Source: Gentiana macrophylla
Taxonomy: Eukaryota; Streptophyta; Magnoliopsida; Gentianales; Gentianaceae
Reading direction: 5' to 3'
Length of the DNA stretch: 64,000 bases
NCBI GenBank assembly: GCA_026214975.1
Contig: CM047806.1
Coordinates: 6,051,822-6,115,821, forward strand
Shown: positions 8,344 through 18,333 of the stretch, piece after piece
Numbering within the stretch: the stretch's first letter is position 1
Layout: each line of letters begins with the position of its first letter
Translations under genes and position numbers: made by a program
Notes under the pieces: generated by a model
Database searches by the model: none
Told to the model about the DNA's origin: nothing
Seen by the model: only the letters and a program-made list of their open reading frames with translations

Positions 8344-10866
8344 ATAGAAACGGAAGTAACATACATGTGTTTGTGTTATACAACAGAGTATGGAAGGAGA
8401 AACCAGAGAAATGGAAGTTTACCGGAGGATCACGTTTTATGATTCCTGCGGCAAAGTCGATCACTTATGCAGAATTGTTACGAGAGCTTTATATAGCACT
8501 GTCTCTGGACAGCCATTTGTTCACTCTCAAATTAGAAGTTGCTTATGCATGTGGTGCACAAATTTTTCCACCCATTGTGATTGAAACTGATGATGCCGTT
8601 TCATTTTTCGTTGAAGAAACATCTATGGATATCAGTCGCCGAACTCCACTTTGTGTGACCCCTATGCACGTTCTTCATCGTACCGACGAGACATTGGTTG
8701 ATCGTGATATCCCCTCATGTTATGATACATTACAAGGCGATGGTTGCAGATATAACAGCCATACAATGTTGATTCGTGTCTTCCACAAACCGGCAACACA
8801 CAAAAAGCTCTTGTTGGTTCGCAAGGACATAAAGTGCTTATTGATTTTCATTTGGATGTTCAGGATATCCGGGACACATTACATCGTTCAAATCCCTATA
8901 ATGAAGTTTCAAATGAAAGGCCTTTGATTGATTTGAATGTGGATCCCCACGTTATACCGGATTACGGCGTACGTATGCCACTTACATAACGACGAAGGTC
9001 AAATGCATTCATTTCGGGAGGAAGAGACACGGCGTCGGCTAGTAAGAGAGGGGAAAAGACCAATGAATTCCTTCAAAATACCGGATTTTTCAAAAGAAGG
9101 CTGTTTGCAAAGTGAACCGGATGAAGATATGTCATGTAAGATCGAAGATGAACTATACTTGGGTAAATTGTTTGATTCGAAAGAAGATTTGAAATTGACA
9201 GCAAATCTTTATGCTGTGAAGAATGATTTCCATACAATGGTGTCGAAGTCCGGTACCGATGTATTTTATGTCGTTTGCAAAGAAAAAAACAGGTGTAAGT
9301 GGCGACTAAGGGGTAGGAAATTGGAAGATTTGAAGTTTAAGGTGGTGGCCTTTAAAAACGTACACACATGTTCATTAGGAGTTAGAAAAAAAGACCATCC
9401 TCAAGCTACGCCGGCTGTTGTAGGCCATCTAATCAAGCATAGGTTTGCATCGGTTGGGCCAAGGTACTTGCCACGACATATAGGAGAAGAAATGAAAGCG
9501 GCCTATGGTATTGACATGAAGTACGAGAAGTCATGGAGGTGTAAGGAGAAGGCAGCGGAGTACGTTAGAGGAACACCGAAAGATGCATATGCATTGTTGC
9601 CTTCCTATCTTCACACTAGCTGAAAAAAAGCCGGATACCATACATGACCTCGTCACAGAAGAAAATGGTGAATTCAAATATTGTTTCTTTTCCCTTGGTG
9701 CTTCTAGAAAAGGGTTCAAAACATGCCGTCTTGTCATTTGTATGGACGGAACCGCCCTGAAGTCGAAGTATGGTGGTGTCTTGCTAGTTGTTGTTGCTAA
9801 AGATGCGAATGAATCTTTATTCCCAATTGCTTGTGCTATCGTGGACAGTGAGAACAATGATTCATGGACGTATTTCATGATTCACTTGAGGACTGCAATC
9901 GTCTTTGTACCGGACCTTGTGTTTGTATCAGACCGACACCCAAGTATCGCAAATGCTTTGGATTTTGTGTTTCATGAGGCCCCCCATGGGGCATGCTTCC
10001 ACCATATCAAACAGAACTTGATCGCAAAATTTAAAAATGAAGATCAATGGGAAGATGCTTTCACCTTTGCGGCCTTTGCGTATCGGCACTCTGAATTTCG
10101 GTTGCACTTTGGGAAACTTAAAGCAGATCATGATAAAATTGCCAAGTTCTTGGAAAATATTGGGATAAAAAGGTGGGCCCGGTCACATTTTCCGGTAAAC
10201 CGGTACAATGTGATGACAAGCAACGACGCAGAGAGTTTTAACAATGTCACAAGGGATGCGCGGACTTGGCCCGTTATATCCATATTGGAATTCATCAGGT
10301 TCACCATTCAGGATTGGTTTTACAAAAAATCAGAAAAAGCAAGAGTAAGTACCACAATACTGGCTTCAAAAAATGAAAAGAAGCTTAAACTTTCTTTTGA
10401 TAAAGGTAAGCACTTAATAACGCATGGTTTGAACCAGTTTGAGTTGCAAGTGATCGGTTCGGATAGTGATTGTGTTGTGAACTTATTGGAAAGGACTTGC
10501 GAATGTGGAAGGTTTCAGGCTTTTGGATTGCCATGTGAGCATGCTGCGGCTGCGGCATTGGCACGAAAAGTAGGTGTGTATACATTGTGTTCTGATTTCT
10601 ACACACTCGATTTTTATAGACAGACTTACGCCAAAACCGTTTACCCTTGTGGAAACACAAAAGATTGGGTTGTTTCGGAGCATGTTAGTGGCAGACGAGT
10701 AAGCGTTCCAATTCCGAGAGCTACCATCGGAAGACCTAAGAAGAAACAAGGAAGACCTAAGACTAAAAGAATCCTATCGCAAGGGGAGCGTAATGTTATT
10801 CATCGGAGATATGGAAGATGCGGTGTCCCTAGCCACGACAGAGCTTCTTGTAACAACGTACTATAG
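8344..10866 (+). pseudogene. MULE transposase (MuDR domain, DDE core, SWIM zinc finger), frameshifted
   Basis: Transposase that would cut and paste the element in the nucleus. Parts in order: an N-terminal region typical of plant MULE proteins (8344 to about 8790, VLYNRVWKEKPEKWKF); a MuDR-type domain (about 9150-9360, LFDSKEDLKLTANLYAVKN); then the core in the frame opening at 9583. In that last frame the DDE residues are Asp55 (ICMDGT), Asp117 (FVSDRHP) and Glu217 (NDAESF). The SWIM finger is C306-x-C308...C318-x-H320. A C-terminal GRPKKK hook and a knuckle follow. Frame changes occur near 8790-8830, 8990 and 9600-9620. The knuckle CX2CX4HX4C has Tyr410 in place of its first Cys (TGT to TAT). 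It is called broken, but each shift is 1-2 nt and needs checking against reads. Confidence 0.85.
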
Positions 10867-11593
10867 TAGTTGTTTGTTTTTGTTTTTGAAAGCACATACT
10901 GTAGTTGTTATCAGTATCTGTTTTTGACATTTATGGATGTATGCAACCATATTTTTGATGGTAAACCCAATAAAGTAATGGGAATGCGACATGGTACCAG
11001 GAGTATTGATATTTGCTAGGGTGACGTTTATGGATGTATGACTATATTACTATTTTGCTTGGGTGACATTGTGGATGTATGTAACTATATTTGTGAGAGT
11101 AAATTCACTAAATTAAGGTCTTTGTTGTATGCTTCATCTTGTCTAGCAAGAATTATTGTACCAAACAAAATACCTACATATATTACCATTCTGTAATGGA
11201 GAAACAAATCAATTAATCAAGGGTGTATTAAGAAGCATAAATATTGTAATAGCAAAGTTGGATATGCATTAAAATGGTATGTCATGTTATTTTGCTCAAA
11301 ACATCACTCCGCATACACGACCTCAAAAATGAGGATTGTTCCAACTTACAAATTGGCCACCTCCCAATATGTCTACAGCCAAATGTTTGGTTAGTTGCAA
11401 AGTAAAGCTACTAATGGCCAAATACCATTCTCATAACTTATATCATTCTCATACCAAATCACATACCTTTCAATCCAAAATTAACCATTCATTACATAAG
11501 TCAACAATAACATCAATCTTCAAACTTAAGGACATGGCCAAATACCACTCAACAGGTTAATTTAACAGTTTCATCATTCATTCAGTCTAGCTT
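10867..11593. other. MULE spacer between the convergent transposase and GRF genes
   Basis: AT-rich, no gene supported; it would hold the 3' UTRs of the two convergent genes. ATGGATGTATG occurs three times between 10931 and 11082 as a weak dispersed repeat. Confidence 0.6.
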
Positions 11594-11913
11594 TCAATAC
11601 ATCAGGGTTTTTAACATAATAATTGCAAGTAACCCAAGATTTATTGCAAGGAATACAAGATTTATGAATATCATGCGCTTGATTGAATAATCATAATCCC
11701 CATAAACGCCATGGTTGACCGGAAGAGTTGATTGCCTCGTTGCCTCTTCTTGGTCATTAGGTGTATACCACGACACCCATTTGTTACAACGAGGGCATCG
11801 ATTATAAAGTTTTCCCGGATTCGCATCACTTTTCGAGACTTTCACAAACGTATCAGCCCCACAAGTGCCAACCCGTGGATGTTGACCAGTGTTAGATGAA
11901 GACGGCAATTTTC
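11594..11913 (-). CDS. GRF-type zinc-finger / C-terminal transmembrane protein, last exon
   Basis: The exon begins after an acceptor TTCTTGATAG (RC of 11914-11923). The protein shows TCGADTFVKVSKSDANPGKL, then YNRCPRCNKWVSWY. This fits the GRF zinc-finger pattern (C-x-C/G, a spaced S/T-xxNPG-(R/K), CP, C-x3-W), followed by a C-terminal hydrophobic segment (MIFINLVFLAINLGLLAIIM). Small GRF-TM proteins are common in plants and are often found in MULE-type elements; their function is unknown. The frame is open to the end. A first exon upstream was not identified, so the start is unknown. It is convergent with the transposase gene. Confidence 0.6.
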
Positions 11914-11989
11914 CTATCAAGAAGAGATAAAATAGCAATAATTAAGGACAGGCGTTCGGCCAATTCGTGTATAAAAAAAAAATCAATAA

Positions 11990-12140
11990 TTAACAAGGTA
12001 AAATAAAAATCATTGTTCTTTTAGTTGTGTTTCTCAGTCCAGTACACATAATTAATCATAAAATATTGTTGTACCAAATTCACACAACATTCAATATATC
12101 ATTGCCCATTAAGGAAGAAAAAACACATGATGCATATATA
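11990..12140. other. MULE sequence inside the right TIR
   Basis: AT-rich, with no feature seen apart from homopolymer A runs. Confidence 0.5.
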
Positions 12141-13184
12141 CTTCTGTTTAGGAGAAGCGCCGGTAATTTCGATATCTAGACATAAAAATAATTTTTACCT
12201 TGTTAATATTATTTATAATTCAAAAAATATATTCCATTGTGCAATTGAGATTTGTAGAACAACCCAATGAACCTTACACAGGCTGAGGACACAATACACA
12301 ATACACCTCAACAATTTGTTGGCACCTATCCCCACCGGATGCACCCACCCCTAGATTCTCAAACTCACTAATAATTTCCTCAAATTCACACGATTTCGTT
12401 TATTAACAAAACGGTCCATATTTCAGTTAAGAAATTAAGAAAATAAAAATAAACAAATAGCCACAAATTTGTTCCTATTGTATATATTTGTCAATTTATC
12501 AACTTTATTCAAAAAAAAATCATAGACTGAGCCTGTTAAACTTGAATTCCAATTTCCAAATTGCGGTATTACCAATTACCAAACACCAAATACCAAGTAT
12601 GAATAAACACAACAATATACCGAAATGGAAAGCATATACCAAATTACCAGGCAATTATCAACCATTGTATAACATCAGTTGGAAAAATGGAAATGAAAAC
12701 TGGAAGGTATTAGAATTTACCTTGCTTGTCTGATGAGGAATGGAAATGGAAATGAAAATGGAAATGGATTGAGGAGGGAGGAGGAGCACAGCAGCCACCA
12801 CCGGAGTACCGGACTGAAGCGGACGAGGTAAGCCGCCGGCCGCCGCTTCTGTGAGAGTGAGAGAAATGTGGAGAACGGAGGAAGGAGGGGAGGGGAGGGG
12901 AGGAGAGAGTCGGATGAAAGAGGGAAAGAGGAGGAGAATGCGTATGCGTTCCAATGTCGATCCAATTTTTCCAACAAAAGGTCGGATGCATCCAGCACGC
13001 GATCCCCGTGCGTTGGTCACGCGTGGAGAATGCGGCCCGCATGCGTCTACAAATCTTTTTCGAAGAAAGCAAAATCTGGTGAATATCGGACGCATAATTG
13101 ACGCAAGGATAGTTTTCCAATTACTTTTTGCGACGCATATTTTCGCAATAAATTACTTTTCAAGCATAGAACGTCAAGTTTCCC
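12141..13184 (-). repeat. Right TIR of the MULE, uninterrupted
   Basis: 1044 bp in inverted orientation to 157-1043 plus 2745-2902. It shows the ancestral arrangement, with only two GTATTGT units between the outer part and the Ulp1-derived inner part, where the left TIR has an expanded minisatellite and captured DNA. Confidence 0.9.
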
Positions 13185-13193
13185 TTTAAAGAA
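13185..13193. repeat. Right 9-bp target-site duplication of the MULE
   Basis: TTTAAAGAA directly follows the last TIR base at 13184 and matches 148-156 exactly, which fixes both ends of the element. Confidence 0.95.
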
Positions 13194-13266
13194 AACCAAA
13201 AAAATTTACAAGTGCTGAGTGCTCCTCCAGGTAATAAAGCTGGAAACATCATAATGTGACACACCC

Positions 13267-13350
13267 CTTTGATATAGCTATTATGCCGAGTAAATTTAGA
13301 GCACTCTTTCTTGCTGTAAATAAATCATCTCTCCATCCAGAAGCTTCATC
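13267..13350 (-). CDS. Importin-like ARM/HEAT-repeat protein, internal exon of 28 codons
   Basis: The minus-strand sequence after the acceptor GCATACAG (RC of 13351-13358) encodes DEASGWRDDLFTARKSAL then NLLGIIAISK. This matches what I recall of a conserved plant importin-like segment (SGWREDLFTARKSAxNLLGVISMSKGPP). The exon is exactly 84 nt, in phase 0, and its missing continuation GPPV is the start of the exon at 138, so the 13-kb MULE lies in the intron between them. The expected 5' splice site is odd: after AAG the genome reads GGGTGTGTC, so a canonical AAG|GTGTGT donor would need two fewer G. This could be a splice-site lesion or a homopolymer error. Confidence 0.7.
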
Positions 13351-13425
13351 CTGTATGCAAATGAAGACCTTCTCAGCTAGAATAATACAGAAATTTGTAA
13401 AAACTGCGAACAGAACATTTCATAC

Positions 13426-13488
13426 AAGTTCGGATGGGATATTCTTCCTGATGTACTCATCTGCATCTTCTTCCCATTCAGCTTTATC
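13426..13488 (-). CDS. Importin-like ARM/HEAT-repeat protein, internal exon of 21 codons
   Basis: On the minus strand GCTTGCAG (RC of 13489-13496) precedes an exon encoding DKAEWEEDADEYIRKNIPSE plus one Leu, closed by a GTATG donor (RC of 13421-13425). The acidic EWEEDxDEYIRKN stretch immediately upstream of the SGWR exon is the order expected in the importin-like family. The 75-nt intron to the next exon has clean GT...AG ends. I could not find the preceding exon (expected to end near ...FPALVMNE) in the rest of the window. Either the upstream intron is very long, swollen by the TRIM and Copia nest, or the gene has been truncated here. Confidence 0.7.
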
Positions 13489-13990
13489 CTGCAAGCAAAG
13501 CTGAAGAGAACAACATTAAACACAACAAGAGAATCAAACTGAGACTCTAAGACAGCAACATTTGCAGCAAGGGTAAAGCAATCACTGGATTCTCAGCAAG
13601 GGTAAAGCAATCACAGAAAAGAGGATTCTAATGGAACCACTGTTTATCAACTCTCGCTTAATAAACCATAAATATCAAAACAACATCTTTCAAAATACTA
13701 ATAATTCAACCATACGACAATAATCAGCAATACAATGTTCTAATAAAAGATTCAGTTGTTCTTTCCAGCCAAAGTAAAAAAGGAACCCCTTGTGAGATCC
13801 ATTTTCAACTCTCAAGGCAATTTCTGCATCTTATGCATCTAAAAGTTGTATCAAGTTTCTGTTTCCAAATTTTTGACCTGCAATGTAAAACCAGTTTCAT
13901 GGTGAAAACTCTGAATTAAGAAAAAGGTTAACTTAATCAAAGTGTTTACGTATCCCATAAATAAATAAAGAAAAAAAAAAGGGGGGGCGG
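13489..13990. other. Intron-like DNA of the importin-like gene
   Basis: No exon could be supported upstream of 13488 on the minus strand. A short imperfect duplication (GCAAGGGTAAAGCAATCAC, 13565-13614) is present. The stretch ends in an A-run and G-run at 13970-13988 that border the TRIM. Confidence 0.5.
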
Positions 13991-14326
13991 CATTGGGCAC
14001 TTGCTATTGTATCACCCACCATATTAAGAGATGGACTTTCCTTCATAACCTAGGTTTTGAGGATGAGGCCCCTCCTCATATATGGGCATGGGCCTATATT
14101 TTCTACATGGTATCAGAGCCACCCCTTTATTGTTCAAGTGTTGGGCCTCTTTGTTGGCCTTGTGTGCCCGGCCCACACTTGAGGGGGCATGTTAAAGTTG
14201 TCCCACATTGGGCACTTGCTATTGTATCACCCACCATATTAAGAGATGGACTTCCCTCACTTCATAACTTAGGTTTTGAGGATGAGGCCCCTCCTCATAT
14301 ATGGGCATGGGCCTATATTTTCTACA
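13991..14326 (+). mobile_element. TRIM (terminal-repeat retrotransposon in miniature), 5'-truncated
   Basis: Two direct repeats (13991-14107 and 14190-14326) flank an 82-nt interior. That interior starts with a tRNA-iMet primer-binding site, TGGTATCAGAGCC at 14108-14120, and ends with a purine-rich GAGGGGGCA at 14181-14189. The right LTR starts TGTTAAAG and ends TCTACA. The left LTR lacks its first ~17 bases, replaced by an A/G homopolymer. No coding capacity. The size and layout are diagnostic of TRIMs. Confidence 0.9.
14108..14120 (+). promoter_or_regulatory. TRIM primer-binding site (tRNA-iMet)
   Basis: TGGTATCAGAGCC directly follows the terminal CA of the left repeat. Confidence 0.9.
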
Positions 14327-14450
14327 GTCTTTAACGTCACCGGGATATGAGGTTCGATTGTCCTACTCCATCCATATCCATGCAATCAATGATTCCATGG
14401 TGGAGGTGCAATCTGTAAATTGTGGGTGAGAGCAGAGAATTTCCGGCGCC

Positions 14451-14516
14451 GGAAATCGCCAGAGCTTATGGAAAAGGAGCAACGGAAATGGCCAGAGCTT
14501 ATGGAAAAGGAGCAAA
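14451..14516 (+). repeat. 33-bp tandem duplication
   Basis: 14451-14483 and 14484-14516 differ at two positions. The flank is a palindrome TTCCGGCGCCGGAA (14441-14454). It sits just outside the Copia insertion site, and no gene was recognised here. Confidence 0.85.
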
Positions 14517-14530
14517 TTCTTCTTTGGCTT

Positions 14531-14751
14531 AGTTTGCTTTAGTTCAAGAAGATGAACTCCATTGAAGGAGAAAGCTTTTGCAGAAAGATAAGTTTTGGAA
14601 GATGATATTTTTCATTAGATTCTATCACAGGTGTACCAAACACAATTATACTACTCTCTACGCAAATCTAGGCATAACAGAATTGCCACATCATCATCAT
14701 CACACATTACACATTTTACCCATTATTACCACTAATACCTTTATTTTTTCA
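14531..14751 (-). repeat. Copia 3' LTR (left on the + strand)
   Basis: About 221 bp, homologous to 43600-43822 and preceded on + by GGCTT. The adjacent GAGAGGGGG (RC of 14752-14760) is the polypurine tract. Confidence 0.93.
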
Positions 14752-14789
14752 CCCCCTCTCAAACTAATATGTGCTTCAACCACATTTAG

Positions 14790-15140
14790 TTTGTCTTTGA
14801 ATCTGCATAATGCTGTAATGGGCAGAGACTTAGTAAATATATCAGCAACCTGTGCTGAAGAAGGAATATAGCAGACTCTAAGTTGCTTGTCCATAACCAA
14901 ATTTCTGATGTAGTGAACATCCACTTCAAAGTGTTTTGTCCTTATATGATACACATGATTTTGAGCTAATGTAGTTGCACCTGTGTTATCACACCACAAG
15001 ACTGGAACAACAGGAAGTCCAAACTTGATTTCTTTCAAGAACTGCATGATCCATTGAATTTCTGCACCAAGATTAGACAAGGCCCTATATTCTGATTCAC
15101 AGCTGGATCTAGCCACCACAGACTGTTTTTGGAATTCCAA
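14790..15140 (-). pseudogene. Copia RNase H, C-terminal part
   Basis: SSCESEYRALSNLGAEIQWI, LWCDNTGATTLAQNHVYHIR, TKHFEVDVHYIRN and VADIFTKSLP are the conserved C-terminal blocks. The frame runs into the polypurine tract and LTR, as usual for Copia. Confidence 0.9.
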
Positions 15141-16231
15141 GTGATCAAGGACTTACCCAAGTACACACAATAACCTCCAGTAGACTTCCTGTCTGAGGGA
15201 CAAGCTGCCCAATTAGCATATGTGAAACCATGTAACTCCATCTTTTGATTGGGCACAAAGTGTAGACCATGTCTCAAGGTTCCTTGCACAAACCTGAGCA
15301 ACCTCTTGAGGGCTTGCCAATGTTCTGTATGGGGCTCTTGCATAAACTGTGTATTGACAATATAGGCAATATCAGTCCTGGTCATAGTGAGATACTGAAG
15401 GGCACCTATAGCACTTCTGTAAACCCAAGGATTAGCTAAAGGTTCTCCTTGTTTAGGCATCAATTGCTTGCTAGCCACCATTGGTGTAGGACAGGGTTTA
15501 AGGTACTCCATATTAAGTCTCTTTAATAGTTGTGAGGCATAATAAGACTGATTCAAATACAAACCACTGCTGTCTCTGGTTACTTGCATTCCCAAGAAAT
15601 GGGAAACAAGTCCCAAGTCCTTCAAGGAAAACTTGGAATCCAAAAGTTTGATAAACTTCTGTATCAGTGTGTGTGAGTTCCCTGTCAAAAGAATATCATC
15701 AACATACACCAAGGCAAACAAAACTTTATCTTCAACCTTAAACATGAACAGAGATGTATCACACACAGATTGACTGAATCCCCAGCTCAACAACTGAGAT
15801 CTAAGAGCATCAATCCAGGCTCTGGGGGCCTGCTTTAATCCATACAAGGCCTTGTTCAGTATACACACAAAGTGAGCCTTGGTAGGATATACAAATCCTT
15901 CTAGCTGTTCCATGTACACAACCTCCTGTAGGGGGTCATTAAGGACGGCATTGTCTATGTCTATCTGATGTATAGGCCAGTTCAAAAAGACTGCTAAAGA
16001 CAGCATTATCCTGATAGTGGCAGACTTGGCCACAGGACTGAAGGTCTCATTAAAATCTATCCTATAATTCTGACTGTATCCCTTTGCCACAAGTCTGGCT
16101 TTGTGTTTCCAAATGGTTCCATCAGGTCTAAGCTTTAAGATCCACCTGTTCCCAACAACACATTTACCTGCAGGCAATGCCACAATTTCCCATGTCTTAT
16201 TGTGCATAAGTGCTCTATATTCTTCATCCAT
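15131..16231 (-). pseudogene. Copia reverse transcriptase and start of RNase H
   Basis: RVT_2 family. Recognisable motifs are KARLVAKGYSQ, DFNETFSPVAK, ALYGLKQAPRAW and the catalytic LVYVDDILLTGN (about 15690-15713), then SHFLGMQV and RSAIGALQYLTMTRTDIA. The frame is open for almost 400 codons and leaves homology near 15131, where ITWNSK runs into one A too few. The element continues in another frame as QSVVARSS. A single-nucleotide deletion thus separates RT from RNase H. Confidence 0.92.
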
Positions 16232-16246
16232 TGCCTTTTTCCATTA

Positions 16247-16672
16247 TTAATGTTGAATGGCTTCTGACACACTTGCAGGTTCAGTTGAAAATGAATGAAC
16301 ACTGGTTATAGCAGCAGAGTAAACCTTGGGTTTAAAGATCCCACTCTTAGACCTAGTCTGCATATGATGAGGTTTGTTTTGGACTACAAGTTGTGGAGTT
16401 TCTGGAACAAGACTGTTTTGAGAAACAGGTGAAGGTGTAGGACTATTTTGAGGGGTAGTTGAAGGAGCACCAGCAATGGTACTGGGTGAAGGTGTTTTTG
16501 AAGGTGAGTGTGAGGGTGTATGCAAAGGTGTATACCTGTCAAGACTTGGTGATGTAGGCCATGAAGGTACAGAAGTACTGCTACTATATGAAGTATCAAA
16601 ATTAGAAGCAGTAGTAGTTTGTACCTGAGTGGTGACATGATCAGTAACAATGCCTCTTTCAGGATGTCGCAC
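16247..16672 (-). pseudogene. Copia linker between integrase and RT (Ser/Thr/Pro-rich)
   Basis: This region is rich in S, T and P, then HHMQTRSKSGIFKPK, the typical motif just before the Copia reverse transcriptase. It is in a different frame from the integrase, so there is a frameshift near 16680. A CAA-type microsatellite (GTT repeat, 16688-16711) sits at the shift. Confidence 0.8.
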
Positions 16673-18105
16673 AGGATATTGTCTGTGTTGTTGTTGTTGT
16701 TGCTGTTGTTCTCCCTCTCTTCCTGAGTAGGAAAGATAAGAGAAGAGGTGGTGATGGTAGGATCCACCAAAGTTTGTGTAGAAGGACCCTGAGTGAAGCC
16801 TTGAGTGAATGGGAAAAAGGTTTCATCAAAGACAACATTGGCAGAAATGTAGATTCTGCCAGTGTCATCCAAGCAATTGTAGCCTTTGTGGCAGGTACTA
16901 AGACCAAGATTGACACACCTTTTGGTATGGAACTGAAACTTGTGATTTTGGTAAGGCCTTAAGTCAGGATACACAACACATCCAAAAGTTTTAAACATCT
17001 TGTAATTAGGCAGGGTGTGAAACAGACATTCAAAAGGAGATTTATGGTGTAACACAGGAGTAGGAAGACAATTAATGAGGAGGACTGAGGCTTGAAAACT
17101 ATGCCACCAGTATCTTAGTGGCATATGTGATTGAGCAAGTAAGGTTAACCCTATCTCAACTATATGCCTATGCTTCCTTTCTGCTCTTCCATGTTGAGCA
17201 TGAGCATGAGGGCATGAATGTCTAAACTGAATGCCCTCAGTGTCTAGATACTGTTGAAAAGACCTATACTCACCTCTCCAATCAGATTGAATGCACTTAA
17301 TCTTACTGGAAAATTGAGTTTCCACTATGGCTTTAAACTTTTTGAAAGCTTCAAAAGTTTCAGATTTGGACTTAAGGGGATAAATCCATGTATGTCTAGT
17401 ATGATCATCAATAAATTGCACATAATAAGTGTATCCTTCTACAGACTTAACAGGGGCAGGATCCCACAAATCAGTGTGAATCAAATCAAACTTAGCAACA
17501 TCGTGAGAATTACACACAGGGTGAAACAGGTTGTGACTTTTACCAAATTGACAAGACTCACAAAAAGATAAATCACCAACAATTTTAACATCACACAGTT
17601 TCAAGATTGAGGTTAGAGTCTGACTTGATGGATGACCAAGTCTCTTGTGCCATACATCAGGAGTTTTGTCTAGATTATTACAATTCAAGAAACTTTTAGA
17701 AACATGAAAACAAGTAGACTGTTGTTTGGAGTGAAGGGAGATCTGGTTGTTGGGTTCAAGAGGCAGAATTATCTTGAACAGACCATCCTGAAGTTGACCC
17801 TTGAGAAGCATTGTCCCTGTAATTTTGTCCTTGACAAAACAACACAAACCATCAAAGTCAACAGTGATAGAATTATCAGTAATATGTTTTGAAAGACTCA
17901 ACAGATTTTTGGTGATCTGAGGTACATGTAAGACATTCTTTAAGTGCAGTGGCTTGTGTGCAGTGTGCAAAGTGGTGTGACCAATGTGTGCTATGACCAA
18001 TTTTTCACCATTTCCAACAACTAAGGTGTCATTACCATTGTAACTGTTATTCAAAGACATGTTGCTCAAATCTGAGGTGACATGATTTGTGGCTCCACTA
18101 TCCAT
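16384..18105 (-). pseudogene. Copia protease-integrase region
   Basis: The frame opens at the protease active site MDSGATNHVTSDLSNM. GAG-pre-integrase follows (WHKRLGHPSSQTL...CESCQFGKSH, an HHCC-type finger), then the integrase core with Asp in HTDLWDP, Asp in IQSDWRGEY and Glu in GRAERKHRHIVE. These are the DDE residues that insert the cDNA into the genome. The C-terminal part reaches VVFDETFFPF and then becomes low-complexity where the frame slips near 16700. The canonical NG before AERKHRH is HG here. Confidence 0.9.
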
Positions 18106-18149
18106 ATACTATGAGTTATCTGAAATAGTATTTGGGGTAGCAACAATGC

Positions 18150-18333
18150 TGAAATTTGTTTTGGACCACTTGTAGTTCCTCCTCCTGCAGCAGGCTGAAA
18201 GTCATGTTCAAACCTATGCCAGCAGTCTATGACAGTATGTCCATTCTTGCCACACAGTTGACATGTCATTAAGGGGCCATTTCTATTTCTTCCACCAGAC
18301 CTGCCTCCCCTATTTCTGCCACCTCTTGATCCC
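18150..18333 (-). pseudogene. Copia gag, C-terminal zinc-knuckle part
   Basis: From 18333 the minus strand reads on from the gag half at 42476: an arginine-glycine stretch (GGRNRGGRSGGRNRN) and then CQLCGKNGHTVIDC, a CCHC knuckle that binds RNA. The TSD ATCCC of gypsy A sits at the break. A frameshift near 18170 separates gag from the protease frame. Confidence 0.85.

Larger units (their letters stand above)
157..13184. mobile_element. Complete 13.0-kb Mutator-like element (MULE) carrying Ulp1, transposase and GRF genes
   Basis: The element begins GGGAAACTTGAC (157) and ends GTCAAGTTTCCC (13184). It has about 1.04-kb terminal inverted repeats and is flanked by a perfect 9-bp duplication, the size expected for Mutator. 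Inside are a DUF1985/Ulp1-like gene (+), a MuDR-type transposase (+) and a GRF zinc-finger gene (-). MULEs carrying C48 Ulp1-like genes are a known plant group (KI/Kaonashi-type). The element is inserted in an intron of an importin-like gene, whose exons lie on both sides. The coding regions are interrupted, so this copy is probably not autonomous, although some lesions could be assembly errors. Confidence 0.95.

Noticed and set aside
8390..8584. Second open frame over the transposase N-terminus
   Set aside because: The other frame (from 8367) carries the MULE-type protein; this is its shadow.
9531..9878. Minus-strand frames antisense to the transposase (also 9928-10131 and 10385-10749)
   Set aside because: Antisense shadows of the DDE and SWIM coding region with no domain.
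13993..14334. 113-codon frame with an internal duplication
   Set aside because: The duplication is the pair of TRIM LTRs; the frame is fortuitous.
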